DNA of 55,470 nt from Ectocarpus siliculosus (GCA_000310025.1 FN648443.1:108721-164190); one strand, 5' to 3'. Positions 1 through 12,548 are shown, numbered from the stretch's first letter. Notes: a model not told the origin generated them from the sequence alone. Numbers and translations are program-made.

Positions 1-713
1 CCTACCCCCCCCCTCCCTTTTCCTCACCCTGTTCGCTGGACTACGCGTCTACGTCTGTGTACCGGGTGCCGAGAATGTCGCAACAGCCTGTAGGGTAGGC
101 CTACGACCCCCCCCCCTCCTGAGGGTGCCCTGATCGTGCTCTCCCTCATCTAGGTGTGGGATACGCAGTACAGCTTGCAGCACGGCGAGCTCGGCCGAGC
201 TGAGCGCAACACGGCTGCGCGGGCACGCAAATACACAATACAGGCCCTCATATTACACGGTGTTTGTTTTTTAGAAACTTATTTTTGGATGTTTGTATAG
301 GATTCTCTATGTCGTTTGGAGGGGGGGCGGGGGCGGTCTCTTCGTACTCCCCCCCAAAAAATAGAATATCCCCCTAAACGAAACTGGGAACACTGTGGGT
401 CGGTGCCCGCCTGTGAGTGTTTCCATGAGAGCGAGCTAAACTTGCGAAAGAGAGAGATATGTCTACACACAAGGAATTGTCCAATCCATGGAACCGAAAA
501 CAGAAAGGAGCGCGCTGACGTATCCAAGGCGAGGCTAAGTGACGATATTGCAGTGGGAGCGGGTCCGACCACTCTGTGTGCAGGTTAGCGGCTCCGTTTC
601 AGCCTGATTCCTTCCTTATCCTTCCTTTCTCTCTCCGTCGCTCGATATCGCTCATTCCCAGGCGACACTGAGCAAGAGACAAAGCACAATCACCACTAGT
701 TGCTGCTCAACTA
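1..713. other. No gene seen; C-rich flank
   Basis: The window opens in runs of C (positions 5-18 and 108-117). The short open frames at 279-588 on both strands are mutual shadows with no recognisable protein. The stretch may include the 5' part of the decayed gypsy element that follows, but I could not identify an LTR. Confidence 0.4.
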
Positions 714-2039
714 TTGCCTATGATTGCCTTAGATGTCGGATTAGCGGGAATCTGGGCAGGTAGTCGTTGCATTTCTAAAGTAAATACCCGCTCAGGTGGT
801 ATCTTAGTCCGTGGGTCCCAATACCCTGACATGTCGAAGAATTTCTCTTCGTGCACCCTTGGTCGAGGGAGTAATTTTCTTCTGGAAACCTCCCCGTCCT
901 CTTTCGCATTAGACCCCGTCTTTGTGGTTGACGATGTTGCCTATTATGGAAGATTCTTCACTATCGCAGGTCCCACTCACAGTAGTGGTGCCGCCCGCGT
1001 CAAGGTTGGATGCGTTGCACTTTTAGATAAAGGTTCCCCGCCTTCTTTTTCAGTGCTCGCACGTGAAAAGCCATGGCAGCTGCCACTTCTTTTTTTTCCC
1101 GAGAAACGCGCCCAACCTCGTTGTCACGGTGGTTTAGGTGATTCCGCCCCCTTCAAACGAATGTCCGTTTGAGTGCGCAGTTCCCCGACTGCGTTTCCAT
1201 CTTCTTCTCTTGCTGTTTGGGCGTGTTTCGTCCCCGATGGTGTCATGGGCAACATGCCGTGCTTCTCGGTAGCGATATGTGGATGCGGTTGAGCAACCGC
1301 TCAAACCGCACTTCGGGTTTTTCACAACCTGGTGACCTTATCTATGGTGAACTTACGTTGGTTCATGAAGATCGCTGCCGTGCCACTGCTGTAGCCCAAG
1401 ATACGTCTGCCCCCAAAGCAGCAGCTACCAACTTCGATATGAAGGGTACAGTCCGTTCAACGTTTTCCGGAGCACCGCCTCTTCAAGGTTGGTTTTGTTG
1501 CGCAGCGACGACCCCCCGTCGTACTTGGTAGCAATATGATGGCGGAAATGCTTCCCCAATGCGCTGTTGTTTCTTCCTAGAAACACTTAGCCAACACCAG
1601 TTGTCAACACGCGCCGCTGGCGGGCACTTTTTCCCGGGCACCGGGCGATACTTAACGTATCCTCGCTTCGGCTCCTCTTCTCCAAGTGCCCCCCTCTGCG
1701 CCATTTCGCGCGACTGTTTTGGGCGACGGTCTTCAAACTACGCGTCCGACGATTGGATATTGTCCTGTGTCTGTAGATGGCATCGATTGTCCTGCAGTAC
1801 ACCCGATAACTGACCCGTTCGTTAATATCTGCGAGCGCCCAGCGTCGCCGCGCCGCGAGAACCGTCGCGACAATTTTGCGGATGGCCGCCCCTTTTCGCT
1901 CCCACATGCTGTTATTGAGTCTGTGACGCCGGTGCAATGCCATTGTTTTCCCGTACAGGTGTACGGTATGTGCGATATGCTACCCCACCACTTTTGCGAA
2001 AGTAATTTCGATCTCAACGGTCCTGGATGAGAAACTCCA
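714..2039 (+). pseudogene. Probable 5' (gag/protease-side) part of decayed Ty3/gypsy element
   Basis: The frames here are interrupted and shift repeatedly. The phrases LLGSD (about 1260) and VLGSN (about 1525) resemble the hydrophobic Leu-Gly that closes retropepsin-like proteases, and the stretch runs directly into recognisable gypsy reverse transcriptase on the same strand. Assignment rests mainly on this position. No complete protease motif (DTG/DSG) was found, so the call is weak. The first frame (714-1172) is open for 152 codons but matches nothing I know. Confidence 0.3.
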
Positions 2040-3570
2040 GATGTATATCACCGAGTTTGAAAACGTCTTGAGCGAGCTCCATCACGTGTTGTCGAGCGTT
2101 CCGACACATTTTGGCTCTTGTTCGTTCCTTCCTCCTGGCAGCGCACCCGTCGTGTCTCGCCCATGCCGCATTGACCCACCGGCAGGGAAAACAAGTGGAC
2201 GTTTCTCTTGACAAGTACCTTGCGGGGGTCTGGTTTAACATTCGGCTTCGCCTTACTGCATTTTGGCTGCCATGCCTAATACGTTCGATGGTTCTCACAT
2301 CACCGTGAACTGCCGTTGAGCCAGCTACAGATTCTTCGAGTGGATGATAATTTTGGCCTAGTTTTTCAAAGGACGAATGTATTCTGTTTTTCACACCACA
2401 CCACCGTTTCATCAAATCACGGTTAACCACGTTCGTGACGTCGTGTGGAGTCTATTTCAGGCTAAGCATGCTGTGTGGCAGCTCTGCTGCTCGTCGATGG
2501 TTCTGCAATGCTGGCAACGACCTCATCATACATCTTCACGGTGTTGCATCGTGTGTGGAGGAGTTCATCGTCATCGATGGACACCAGCCCCTCTGTTGGC
2601 ACCATTTTGTGCTCTTTTTGGGCGGTTGTGTACACACCACTTTGAAATAAGACGCCCCCCAGTAGGAACTAATGCTACGGAAGCGAAGTTCGCCGGGCAC
2701 ACCTTCTCCCCTCGCCATACTCGGCTTAGTGGCGACGAGGTCGTCGCTCTCACCAATGTGCCTATGCCCAAGGAGGACAAACAACTTCGTCCCTGTTCCG
2801 TGGTCGCAGTTTCTAGAGAAAGATCTATACGAACATGGACAAGCGCATTCGACCGCCGACTACTCTTCTCAAGAAACACAAGAAGTTTTTGCTCTCCCCT
2901 CGGATGTGAGCCAACCCTGCGGTCTTGGTGTATCCCGACTGGGAGGCCGTCTCTGACGGCTCACGACCTTTCCACGTCTAGTGTGAAACTAGCCGTGATG
3001 GGTTTTGGCGGGGCCTTTGAGAAAAGCATACGAACGGCTCAATACGTCCTAGTCTACACGTTTCATCCGCCGTGTTGCTCTTGGCTCTGAGCCACCATTG
3101 GCCACCTTTATTTCTCGAGGCGGATAGAATAGTGTGGTACACGAGACGATTTCGCGCTATTTGTGAGGCACACTTTCCGTAAAAGGTACGCATCTCAATT
3201 CTGTTGAGGAGTTTGAAGTTATGCCTGCGTTGAGCATTGGCTCGGTTTGTCCCTACGTGCATCTCACGGCAACGCCGATTTTCTTTCTCGGTTAGCGATC
3301 GAAGCGGCGGAAGTTGTGATAATTGTTTTCGCAGTCGTTAAAGCCGGATGATGACGACGAGACCGTGCTCTTCAAAACAATTTCTTGTGGTCGTCTTTCA
3401 CCTACACCTATATGAGTCATCGTAACCCCGGTGTCGGCGTGGGTGCGCTCGTTCTGAACGCCCTGGATCTGGTCTTGGGGTTGTCTTGCCCCTCTTCTTC
3501 GTCTGATTTTGATTTCCGACGGCATGCGCCTCGTGTCCACGTCCCCGGCCTAAATGACCAATCAAGCGTT
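2040..3570 (+). pseudogene. Decayed Ty3/gypsy reverse transcriptase-RNase H
   Basis: Gypsy pol landmarks appear in order across all three frames. About 2050-2200 is an N-terminal RT phrase ending SRPCRIDPP, the usual start of the fingers. About 2470-2580 is the palm, with GVASCVEEFIVIDG where intact relatives have a YLDD motif. About 2640-2790 is the thumb/connection (KFAGHTFSP, ALTNVPMPKEDKQLR). About 2925-3290 is an RNase H-like stretch beginning VYPDWEAVSDGS and ending GNADFLSRL. The tail to about 3560 (GVGVGALV, LGLSCP, FDFRRHAPR) also occurs in the minus-strand relic at 13.1-14.4 kb, so both come from one family. Stops, frameshifts and loss of the catalytic aspartates show that it is long dead. 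An integrase could not be recognised downstream. Confidence 0.8.
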
Positions 3571-5159
3571 TAGGGTGTTGTTCCTTGGGCACTCACGATG
3601 GTGGGGGGCCTCATCGCCTAAAAATAACGTCCGACTCATATCGTCTTCCGTGGATGATGTTTTCCATGTCGAAACGACCGGAAGGGTGTTGCTGGTTCTT
3701 CTGTTGCAGCCCTTCGACGCGTTCTCGATCCGGTGGATTCAGCTTCTTCTACAGTATGAGGTCTCGCCGCACCACCGCTGGGGTGCCCGGGTCGCTTCTG
3801 TCGCCGGTTGATTATGGATTCTCTCCTCCAGAGCCGTTGCCACCGCCGTCGTTGCGAGTTTTAGCCCCGGTTTGGCCTCCTCCATGAACGCCGACGATTC
3901 ATTCTGTCTTGTCCGCGACACCAGTTCGTACGAGTCTGGTCCTGGCCGCCCCCGCTGGTTCGCTTTATGACTCATTCTCCGAAGGTCACTGGCGTCCTTG
4001 TATCCGTCGAGCGGTATTTTCATTCACACTGATGAGGGCTAGCGAGCAGCGCAGCAAGCCCGTTTGAGGTGACCATGTGATTGTGCGTTGCCATGGCTAT
4101 TAAGCGTGTTCAAAAGTTGTGTTATGACGTCACCAATGCAAGACTCAGGATTATTCGAGTGAGGTTCCCCTCAGTTCAGTGTTGCGCTTGGGGTCTATTT
4201 GTGTTGGATTCCAGCTACATGGTGTACATGCAAGGCGACAAGAAAGCATAACAAGAAGAACCAAGGAAAGCAGCAACAGCCTGCATCTATCTGGGATCGG
4301 ACTGCTGTAGTTCCACACAGCACCAAGGTGATTACAGGGGAGAGGTTCATATGACACTTACCGGACCGGCGTCGTTGGCAGGACGTTCCCCGCCATGTTT
4401 GGGCCCGCTATTTTTGCAACAGCGTGCTGCCTGTGAGCGCACACTTCTGGTATGAAGCTCAACAATGCTATATGGCGGCTAGGTATAATCTCGGGGCACG
4501 CTCCAACTCCAAAGGCCTTCTTCGTATGTTTCATGGACGATCCTGAACCTGTCACGATCACCCTATTCCCTTTGCGCTACACGACAGCTTTGGGAGCTGT
4601 ATGTGGATCTTGGTGCCTTCAGCTGCACCGCAGTAGTGCCTCCATGCTTGGTGTCTTACGTAACGTAGGCGAATCGCGTGGTACGAACATTGTCGCCCCT
4701 GACGATAGCTCGTCGCATTCCCCTGACGGCCCTGGGTAACCGGAATGTTGATTTTGTTTAATGTGATGTTGTTTGTGTTTCGTGCTTTTAGCTCGCCCTC
4801 TCGATTATTTGTTTTGATACGGCCTAGAGTGCTCCGTGTTTGCTGCTCGCCTCCTCGATTCTTTAGAGAAAAAATCTAATTTTCATGTTACGAAATTCTC
4901 CGCCGTCGTGGTTGGTGTTTTCGGTAGGTTAAAGAGATGTTTCGCTTTCTTCTCGCTTTTCAATCCGTCGTAGGGTGTTCGTAGTATTAGTTTGTGGTGC
5001 CACCCTCCTGTGTGCGGCATCAGCTCCCACCACCTGTAGCTTGTTTTGCTATCCAAGTGTCGGAACGGGCGGCGGAGACTCAGGCTGTAGAGCAGTAACA
5101 TCATCCGAAGACTGATGCAGAAAGTCGGACGAAACGGGTGATGAACATTATCCTTATTC
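3571..5159. other. No supported gene; possible further transposon debris
   Basis: Many short frames are present and none is convincing. The plus frame at 4452-4739 (95 codons) has a retroelement-like feel (AIWRLGIISGHA, ITLFPLRYTT), but I cannot name its family. 3571-4050 probably holds the 3' part of the gypsy relic. 4740-5150 is AT-richer and shows nothing. Confidence 0.35.
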
Positions 5160-5235
5160 GTGCCCATGGGTACCCATGATCATGCCCACGGGTATCCATG
5201 GGTACCCATGGGGCGTGGGTACCTATGGGTAACGA
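5160..5235. repeat. Short array of GGGTACCCATGG-type palindromic repeats
   Basis: The stretch is built from CCCATGGGTA units with small variations, so GGTACC and CCATGG palindromes alternate. It is the same motif as the longer array at 12.39 kb. Because it is nearly self-complementary, both strands encode the same peptide style (GYPWVPMG). Confidence 0.8.
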
Positions 5236-6098
5236 CGGTGGAAATTGCAAAACTCCCTCTGTTAGATGTATGCGTACGTACTCCTGGTTGTGGACACTTT
5301 GGGTTCGGCACCCGGCATTTTCTTCCTCTCGGCAGTCACTCTCTTTCTCGGGGGCACACAGCGGGTAACGCGATGCAACACTGCGCATGGCTGGTACTCG
5401 TAAGCCATTCACCTGCGGCGCCTGCCCTTACCGTTCAACCTCGCGTAAACTGGATGTATACCTGCGCTATGCTTACCGCCCATGACAAAGAAAGGCGATG
5501 ATCCATCACCTAGCAACATTTTTGAAGGCATAACTGAAGGAGGAAATATGTATATGCGAAGTGTAAAGATCCCAGAGCACGTATTTCAAGCGGAAGGTCA
5601 TCAGCTACCAAGGGCAGGTAGCCGGAAACGCTACTCTAGTCAGATGGCATTATGGTCGGGGTCGCGTCCCCCCCAGCGAAGGGGCATCGGGGGCGCTTGA
5701 GGGTTAGCGCCCGTGAGTTGCCGCCCCGGTCGCAGTTTACAGCCTTGGTGTACGTACCAACAGCGAATCACTCGACTCTCCGCTTTTGTTCATGGCCACA
5801 ACTTGTACACCATGCTGATTCCATTGCTGCTGCCGCCCCAAGCGTCACCGCAGAGTCCATCGACAGCACCGTTGGCCTTTTAGACTTTGCGGCGGGCACG
5901 GTTATAAGCTGCGCAGCAGTTCAACTAGGCTGAGCGTGTGCACCCAACTTTGGTAATAACGTAGATCATGTGTGTGATTGTTTGGGGTTGTGTCGCAGTG
6001 TACGGCGAATAGAATAAGTGTGGTGTATTCTTTGGATAAAACGAGAAAAAAAAAAGGTAATGCTCGTGGTAGAAAATATTTATGCGTGAGGGGCCTTG
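5236..6098. other. No supported gene
   Basis: There are overlapping short frames on both strands, up to 113 codons (5160-5501 plus), and no recognisable domain. 5902-6098 is an AT-rich stretch next to the 3' end of the FNIP/LRR relic. Confidence 0.4.
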
Positions 6099-7184
6099 TC
6101 AATGCAAGGTGTAAACCTTCGTGTTGAACTTACCCCCAAGCACCAACGTCTTTAGGCTCGTAGGCCAAGTGGTGTCGCTTACACGCCACCCGCAGCCTGA
6201 CCCAAACTCGAAAGCTTCTAGCGTGGACGGCCACTTAGCGCGTTCTACGGAAGCCATGTCGTCGAAATCATCCGGGAACACAACTATATGCAAGTTCCTG
6301 GGCCAATGAACGGCATCAACCTTCTGGTTAAATATTAAGGCGAACGACACCTCCTACAGCCCCTCAGGCAACTGCATGCCTTGTATTGGGCTGTTGAAAC
6401 TCCCCCCCAACCGTCGGACCTTGAGCGTGGCAGGGAGTACCACAGGAGGCCTCAGCCCCCCGTTCCACGCACCCCCCAAGGTGAGATACTGCAGCGAACC
6501 AGGCCAGATAACGTCTAGCAGGTTCTGCTGGAACGCATCACCGGCCGTCAGAGCGATCAATGCATCCGGCCAATGATAGCCGGTCAACGGCTGGTCAAAG
6601 CACGTACCAAACGCCAGACGTTGCAAGCTACTGGGCCACCGGACTGCGGCGATTGGCTGGTTGAAGCATCCTCCTAGACGAATGTCCTCGATGGAATCTA
6701 CGAAAGTCACACCTTCGACGGACCTGTTGAATGTGCTTTCTAGCGAAAGTTGGTTCAAATTAGGAGGCATACTGATACTTTCGAGTGGCTGGTTGAAGCG
6801 GCTCTCGCAGCCGGATCCGAACGACATCACCTCAACGGTGGCCGGCCAAACCACTCCGTCCATGGGCGAATCGAATAAATCCTTGGCCCGACATACACGC
6901 AAGTGACTCGGCGGCAACATGCGAACATGTGATTGCCCGCTAGCGGACCATAAGTCCGCGGAAATCGACAGCATCCTGACGCCGTGCATGTTGTCGTGGA
7001 TCTTGTTAAAAGAAGGGGCGGACGTACATGCCGACCAAGTAATCGCAACCGCAGTCGATGGCTTCAGCTTGGTTAGCCACTCTACCAATTCTCTGTCGTA
7101 TGTCGGCTCCTGGTAAATTTCGTTGCCTAGGGTACTCCTGAGGAGAGGATCCAGCATCCCTCTGTGGGTTACTGTGGCACACAT
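6099..7184 (-). pseudogene. FNIP/leucine-rich repeat protein broken by one stop codon
   Basis: The frame reads from ATG at 7184 to a TAG at 6354-6356, then continues in the same frame to 6099. Together that is about 360 codons. After an N-terminal region of about 100 residues come repeats of about 22 residues of the form W/LP-x-SL-x-x-L-x-FG-x-x-FNQP, seen as FNQPL, FNRSV, FNQPI, FDQPL, FQQNL, WNGGL, FNSPI, then FNQKV and FNTKV beyond the stop. Repeats of this FNIP/LRR type form open solenoids for protein binding; a partner cannot be predicted. The stop falls between LPEGL and EVSF, where neighbouring repeats have an ordinary residue, so a single C-to-T change (CAG to TAG) is the simplest explanation. 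It may be a recent pseudogene, a shortened 276-residue protein, or a sequencing error. Upstream exons were not found. Confidence 0.7.
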
Positions 7185-7778
7185 CGCTGCTATGTTGCAT
7201 ATCTGACAGGGCGGTCTTCAATTCCTACGCTGAACTGCACTCCAACACGGCCGCCGCGGACGTCGTCGGCGGTCGGGAGTTGCGCCTCCTGGGTTCAGAG
7301 CTCCTGCAGTGCTGGGAGATATACGCCGTGCTTAAGGCCGCAAATGATGTCGGTAAGAACGTTGCATTGTCCCCTTACTGCAACATGTTGTATTCTGTTG
7401 TGACAACACAGCAGACCTCTCCCCGCATTGGAATACATTTTCCATCGACGGCGAACAAAAATTAGTACCCAATCCCCAATCCGACCGCGTACAGGTCAAC
7501 AGTAACTTCTCGTAGGAAGGATAAGGGAGCGCCGGCAGGGGACATGCGTGCGAACCTTTTATTTGGCAGTAGTTAATCGTTTGTTTCTTCTTGTCTTTCC
7601 TCTGTCATTACGCAAGGGGTGGGACACCAACCGGGGGTGGGAGATGTTTGACAAGCCTTAGCGGTTACACGAACGACCGCGCGTCCTCAACAGCACGGAG
7701 GGTTATTCACACAGAACCGACAACCGATGGCGAGTCGCCTTTAGCTATCGTGCTGGCAGCTGACTCAAGTTCTTCGTC
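7185..7778. other. No supported gene
   Basis: This gap lies between the minus-strand FNIP relic and the plus-strand transposase relic. Only shadow frames are present, none longer than 79 codons. Confidence 0.4.
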
Positions 7779-10700
7779 TTGCTTGCCGTTACTCAAACTT
7801 TCTGCGTTATGATTGCGTGCAAGGTCCACACAAGTGGTACGCATTGCCGGGCCAGGCACTCAAGCCAAGGGATCCCAAGGCTGTCGATGTGTTTGATGAG
7901 AGAGGTGAGCAGTCAGGATGCAATAATTGGGCGGGGCTACGTCGTGTCGAGGAGGAGCTCAACGACAGGTACTGGAGGGACTCCCCGTGGGTAGATCACG
8001 CTTGTGATCAGTGCCGGAAATACACTTCCATAGAGGGACAGAACTTCTGGATGCAGGCGGCCGCGATAGACGGCAATACGTCCACGCGATACTTCAAGGT
8101 CTGCAAGTGTTTTTTTTCGGCGGAGAATGCCTTACTCTTGGCTCGTTTTATTCTGGTGTCGCAAAACAGTCTCATAATTCGTCGCCGCTATCGATACCTT
8201 CCGCTCGTGGCGGTTTGGGTTCGTCCGCTCCAAACACTGCCAAGAATGTTGCACAGCGGCGGGTAGATGATACTATTCTTAAATGATGCGTATTGCCGGG
8301 ACTTTGTTAGGCGCATTTCGATGTTCTCGCCGTTAGTTGGCGCTGCCGTGTGTTTCGCATGGACCTGCCTTTCGAGGCGCCGTGGGTGGGGGCGCTAAGT
8401 GTTACTTGAAAGTCCCCGTACACACACTCCTTTGTTGTCGCATGGTTCCCGGAATTTTCCCTGTTTGCCCAGCTCACGCACAGACCAATCATCAACGTCG
8501 TTTGTAACGCCTGTTGATCCCACAAAATATAACTCGACACCACCCTCTCCTTCACACGTCCCGCGCCTTCACAAGCCAGTGCTCTTTCTACAAGTGTGAC
8601 CGTGACATTGAAGGGCTTGATTCCACGCAGATGTACGTTGCAACTTAGTGTCGAGCGAAGACACGGTTGAGCACGATTCCCTAGTAGCTAACCCTCGTCC
8701 GAAGCCCTGTCCCAAGCCCTTGCCGCTAGGCTGCACGTATTCGTGCATCATCACCACAACCAACGTTCAAAACGTGTCGCTAAAGCTACCTGAATGGAAG
8801 CGTCATGCCCAAGTTCATGACGCTTGCTGAGACACCCGTTAATCGACGTATCGGTATGAGGAAAAACGATGGCAGCTGCGCCGTCGATTAGATTTCTGGG
8901 ATAGTAAGGCGTGCCGCTTGTACAACGCTAGATCGATGGCTGAGGTTTTCGTGACACAGAGGCTCACCAACAGCATGCATAACGTAACCAGCTACGTCTT
9001 CCATACACTGCGAGACCAGTCAAACGACAACCAACACAAACTGCGTATCGTAGGAAGGCAACAATAATCAAGATACGCCGAGGTCTTTTCGTGATCTTTT
9101 GTGATCTTTGAATGGCAGATACTGCGAGAACCACGCTGCTGTACACGGGCACAAATGCGCGTTCTGGGTCGCACAACCGCCCTGCGGAAACAATCGCGAG
9201 GACAACAGGCTAACGTGCACAGCACACAAGGCACAGGAGGACGAGTTCAACAGAAGTAACCGGGAGGCTACGTGGACTGCTGCACAGCGAGCACGCTTCT
9301 TGGAACAGGAGGTGTCGTAGAATCAACGCATGCTATGCCCACCCCCCTTTAGGACGAAACAGAAATTTACGACGAAGCGTTTTTGATGTGGGGTTTCTGC
9401 ATAAACAACCATCGCGGCGGTGGCATACTCTGTGAATGGTTACCGACATGATATCGTCTTTACATAACCAGAGGGTTCGGGAGGGCTTCTCAACTACCTC
9501 TCAAGTATGTGTTTCGTCGTGAGTCAAAAGAAGAGTAATTAAAGGGGAGGCTCTGGACTTCTTCGAAGGTACAGGGCTGCTTGGGGTCTTCCTCCTTCAT
9601 ATGGCCCGTTTTACAGAACCCCAATACACTGTTACTCCTTTCCCCTTGAGTTTTTTATTGTTGGTAGTTTTTTTGTTGGAAAACCGCTCCGATAGGGGTG
9701 CCGGTTTTGCTTCAGCAAGAACAAATGTTAGAGGTACTCCCGTACGTGATGTGTGCACGTTCCAATCTAAAAACTCTCGCACAAGCGCCGTGGCTTTTGC
9801 ATCGACTGCCCCTCTGCTTCACGGGCGAGAAATACCCACCTCTACGTATTTCCTTCAACAGTGCAAGCTATTTTACCCTACACTCTACTCCTAACCCCAC
9901 CGCAGCTACAGGACAATAGGCGCGTTCCGGCCGGGATTAACCCTCCGACATGGGTTCTCAGGCGAGGACGGAACGCGCCCGGCAGACGACGAGAACGTTT
10001 TTTGTCACACCGCCTGGAATTGAGACAGAAGGTCCACACACCAACATCAGTTGAGGGTGTACATCACCATGTACTCCAAGAATACACCATAGGAGAGCCT
10101 GCGATTGAAGCCCACCTGACACAGCAGGCTTCGCGTTTAACCTATTTTGAACGTGGCGGTATCGAATGTATCATAACGAATCTGGCGCGCATGGGAGCAG
10201 CCGGACTTCAGCCACATTGATCGGCACCATCACAAACCCCTACCTCCCTTGTCACTGCGTGCGTGTGTGTGCCGACAACATAGCCTGAGGACATGAGGAT
10301 GCTCCGTGCAATTCTAGGAAGGAAGAGCAGCTGGGGGAGTCTCCGCGAGCTAGTCTTGCGGGATCATCTGCGGGATAGTGCCCCTCTTGGAGGCGGAAGG
10401 ATGTGCCGATGTGGACGCGGCCCTGAACCATATTTTTCCCGATGAGGATCGACGCCCGACCATCCTCTTTTACGACAAGGCCTGCGTTCTGGGCCGCTAC
10501 TTGAGCGGCCGAGGGGATCTGTCCTGGGTTGGAACGATGCTGATCGTCGACCGGTACGTGACACGTGGGCCTGTGTTTCCAAAGCACCCGGGGCAAGTCA
10601 ACGAGAGACTACGTACACCTCGGCCTAAAGTAGGGCGTGCTCACTGTAGGTAAGTTACTCACAGCAGCAGGTTGGGCGTTCTAAGTTGTAGTTTGCGGGG

Positions 10701-11299
10701 CGTTGGGGGTGACGTGTACAGTGTGTCCAAACTCCAACTTGGAATGAAGTGCCGTCGTCGAACACATACCCCTGCCGTACCCAATACCCGTGTTGTGCGC
10801 ATATCGTTACTGTGGACGCCGGCAGGTTCCATTATCGGGGCCATACGGAGCTTGCGTTGTCTATCCTCAACAACCCAAACGACTACAACAACCCTCTTCT
10901 GTGGAACTTGCAGCAAGACCCACCCAAGTTCTACTGGAACTCCTCTATTGCCGAGTCCAACAACGGGTGGCTAAGCGGTGCGTCAGATACACCCTGCGTC
11001 GAACCAATAGCAGTTTTTGGTTAACACCGTCATTACAGCCCCCCGTTGATGTATTTTCCTCGCCGTCTCACTCGTAATCCGTGTTGTTTCATCCATTAAG
11101 GCTAAGTACCTCCAACTACGTTAACTACCCTCACTTGTTCTGAAACGCATGCCTCAATTGTTGACCAGGGGTTCGACATGTCCTCATGCGCATGCCAAAG
11201 GCGCTGAACCGTTTCGTCTTGGACAACAACATCTGCTTCAAGAACGAGCTCCTGCTCACCAAAAAGCTGTTGTCCCAGCACCCGACCTTTGACCGTTAG
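7779..11299 (+). pseudogene. Decayed cysteine-cluster/KDZ-like transposase
   Basis: Homologous-looking blocks lie in order on the plus strand but in changing frames. 7817-8110 has WYALPGQ, a linker with DERGEQSGC, then the cysteine pair CDQCRKYTS and AAIDGNTS. 9108-9320 has a Cys/His cluster YCENHAAVHGHKC followed by LTCTAHKAQEDEF. 10378-10600 has FYDKACVLGRYL and IVDR. 10750-11000 has FHYRGH, then WNSSIAESNNGWL. 11180-11299 has ALNRFVLDNNICFKNELL. DKAC, FHY-GH and N-S-x-AES-N-x-W are characteristic of KDZ-type (Kyakuja-Dileera-Zisupton) transposases with an upstream cysteine cluster, as I know the family. Long non-matching stretches (8120-9100, 9330-9940) may be introns, insertions or decay. 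A working copy would be a single DNA transposase; this one has stops and shifts throughout. The family name is less certain than the relic status. Confidence 0.55.
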
Positions 11300-12389
11300 T
11301 GAAGCACGTACAACACATACTTCCGGAACGGCAGGTTGAAGACGTCAGGAACCGCACAGCTCCCGCTGCCCTCTTTTTCGTCCTCCTACGGTGTGTCGAG
11401 AGCGGGCCAACATTCCTACCGATCCGAGTTCCCTGGTGCTCTCTACCTAGCAGAGTGGAATTCCACCCGCACAGATGTCCTGGGGTGATGGGCTGAAGGA
11501 TGCACGTGTTTATGGCTACACCATTCGCGCTGCCTAATGGGGCTGCTTTACGTACATTCGAGCCGTTTAGGTTGCTTCCTCTTATCTAGCTGCGTCATGT
11601 CACTTTGATCGGCGACGTTTCCTACTACAGTGGGTTTTTACTAGAATGGGTTGCGGTTGTTATCGTTGTTTTTTTTGTCCCATTGCACGGTTGACATTGT
11701 AAATTGCCAACGTTTCCCGGTATGGGTTTCCTTCCTGGCGGGGGTGCTGTCTGTTCTCGGGACGATATGTGCCGTGCGTATGTCAACATCGTGGTTCCGA
11801 CTTCTTGTCAATATCTTGGTTCCGACGAAATCTTTTTTCCTTGTTGCGTCGTACACCGTGTAACGACGATATTTTACGATGCCCGATGCGGAGTTCGTGG
11901 TGAAGTTGTCGAGCGTGGATTTTCTATGGTGCTGTGTTTGGCTTCATATATTTTTTCACAACATCGTTTTTTGTGGCGTCGTACGTATGTTAGTATTTCC
12001 TTCGTGGTTTTTCAGGACCGAGCCGAATAGTTCCGAAAATGGGGCATATACAGCAAGGGGTAAGGGATTCCAGTCGTGGCAGAAGCGACCCCGCCCCAAG
12101 AAGCGTAAGAGGGTTTCAACCACGTGGACACGAGATGGTCACGACATACCGGGTTTCAAATCGTCGCCGAAGCGAACCCGCAGGCCAAATGGCGTTCTGT
12201 TCCTTACTTTATCTCTCCCCGAGGTAGTATACACGCATTCGTGCGTGCCCGTTCAGGTGACAAAAGGGTTTCAAACCATACCCGAAGCTTTCCCGCCCCG
12301 CGGCCCTCTTCATTGCGTCATGGTTTTCCGTTTATTCCTTTGTCTCGGTGCAGATGTTTGATACTTCGCGCCATAACCAAGTGAAATTA
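11300..12389. other. No supported gene; scattered degenerate short repeats
   Basis: No protein is recognised. Three related phrases of about 30 bp recur at about 12069-12105, 12149-12182 and 12265-12300: GGGTTTCAAA or GGGATTCCAG, then -GAAGC-, then -CCCGC. Confidence 0.4.
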
Positions 12390-12548
12390 CCCCGTGGGTA
12401 CCCATGGGCACCATGGGCAATGCCCATTGGTACCCATGGGTTCCCACGGGCATTGCCCATGGGTACCCATGAGTACCCATGGGTACCCATGGGTATTGCC
12501 CGTGGGTACTCATGGTGACCCATGGTCACACACATGGTGACCCATGGG
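12390..12548. repeat. CCCATGGGTA palindromic tandem array
   Basis: Some 150 bp are made almost wholly of CCCATGGGTA and close variants (ACCCGTGGG, GGGCAATGCCC, GGTGACCCATGG). Each unit holds CCATGG and abuts GGTACC, so the array is nested palindromes and could fold back on itself at many registers. Looser variants (CCGTGGGTAGCC, CACCCGTGG) continue to about 12690 and recur at 13185-13225. The same motif is at 5160-5235. No protein is implied, although frames through it encode GTHGYPWVPMG-like strings on both strands. Confidence 0.85.

Noticed and set aside
4029-4060. Hammerhead ribozyme core (CTGATGAG).
   Set aside because: No matching GAAA and stem arrangement is found nearby; the same holds for other CTGATGA occurrences.
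12310-12535. Proteins with GTHGYPWVPMG repeats on the minus strand.
   Set aside because: They are translation of the palindromic array; both strands and several registers give the same strings.
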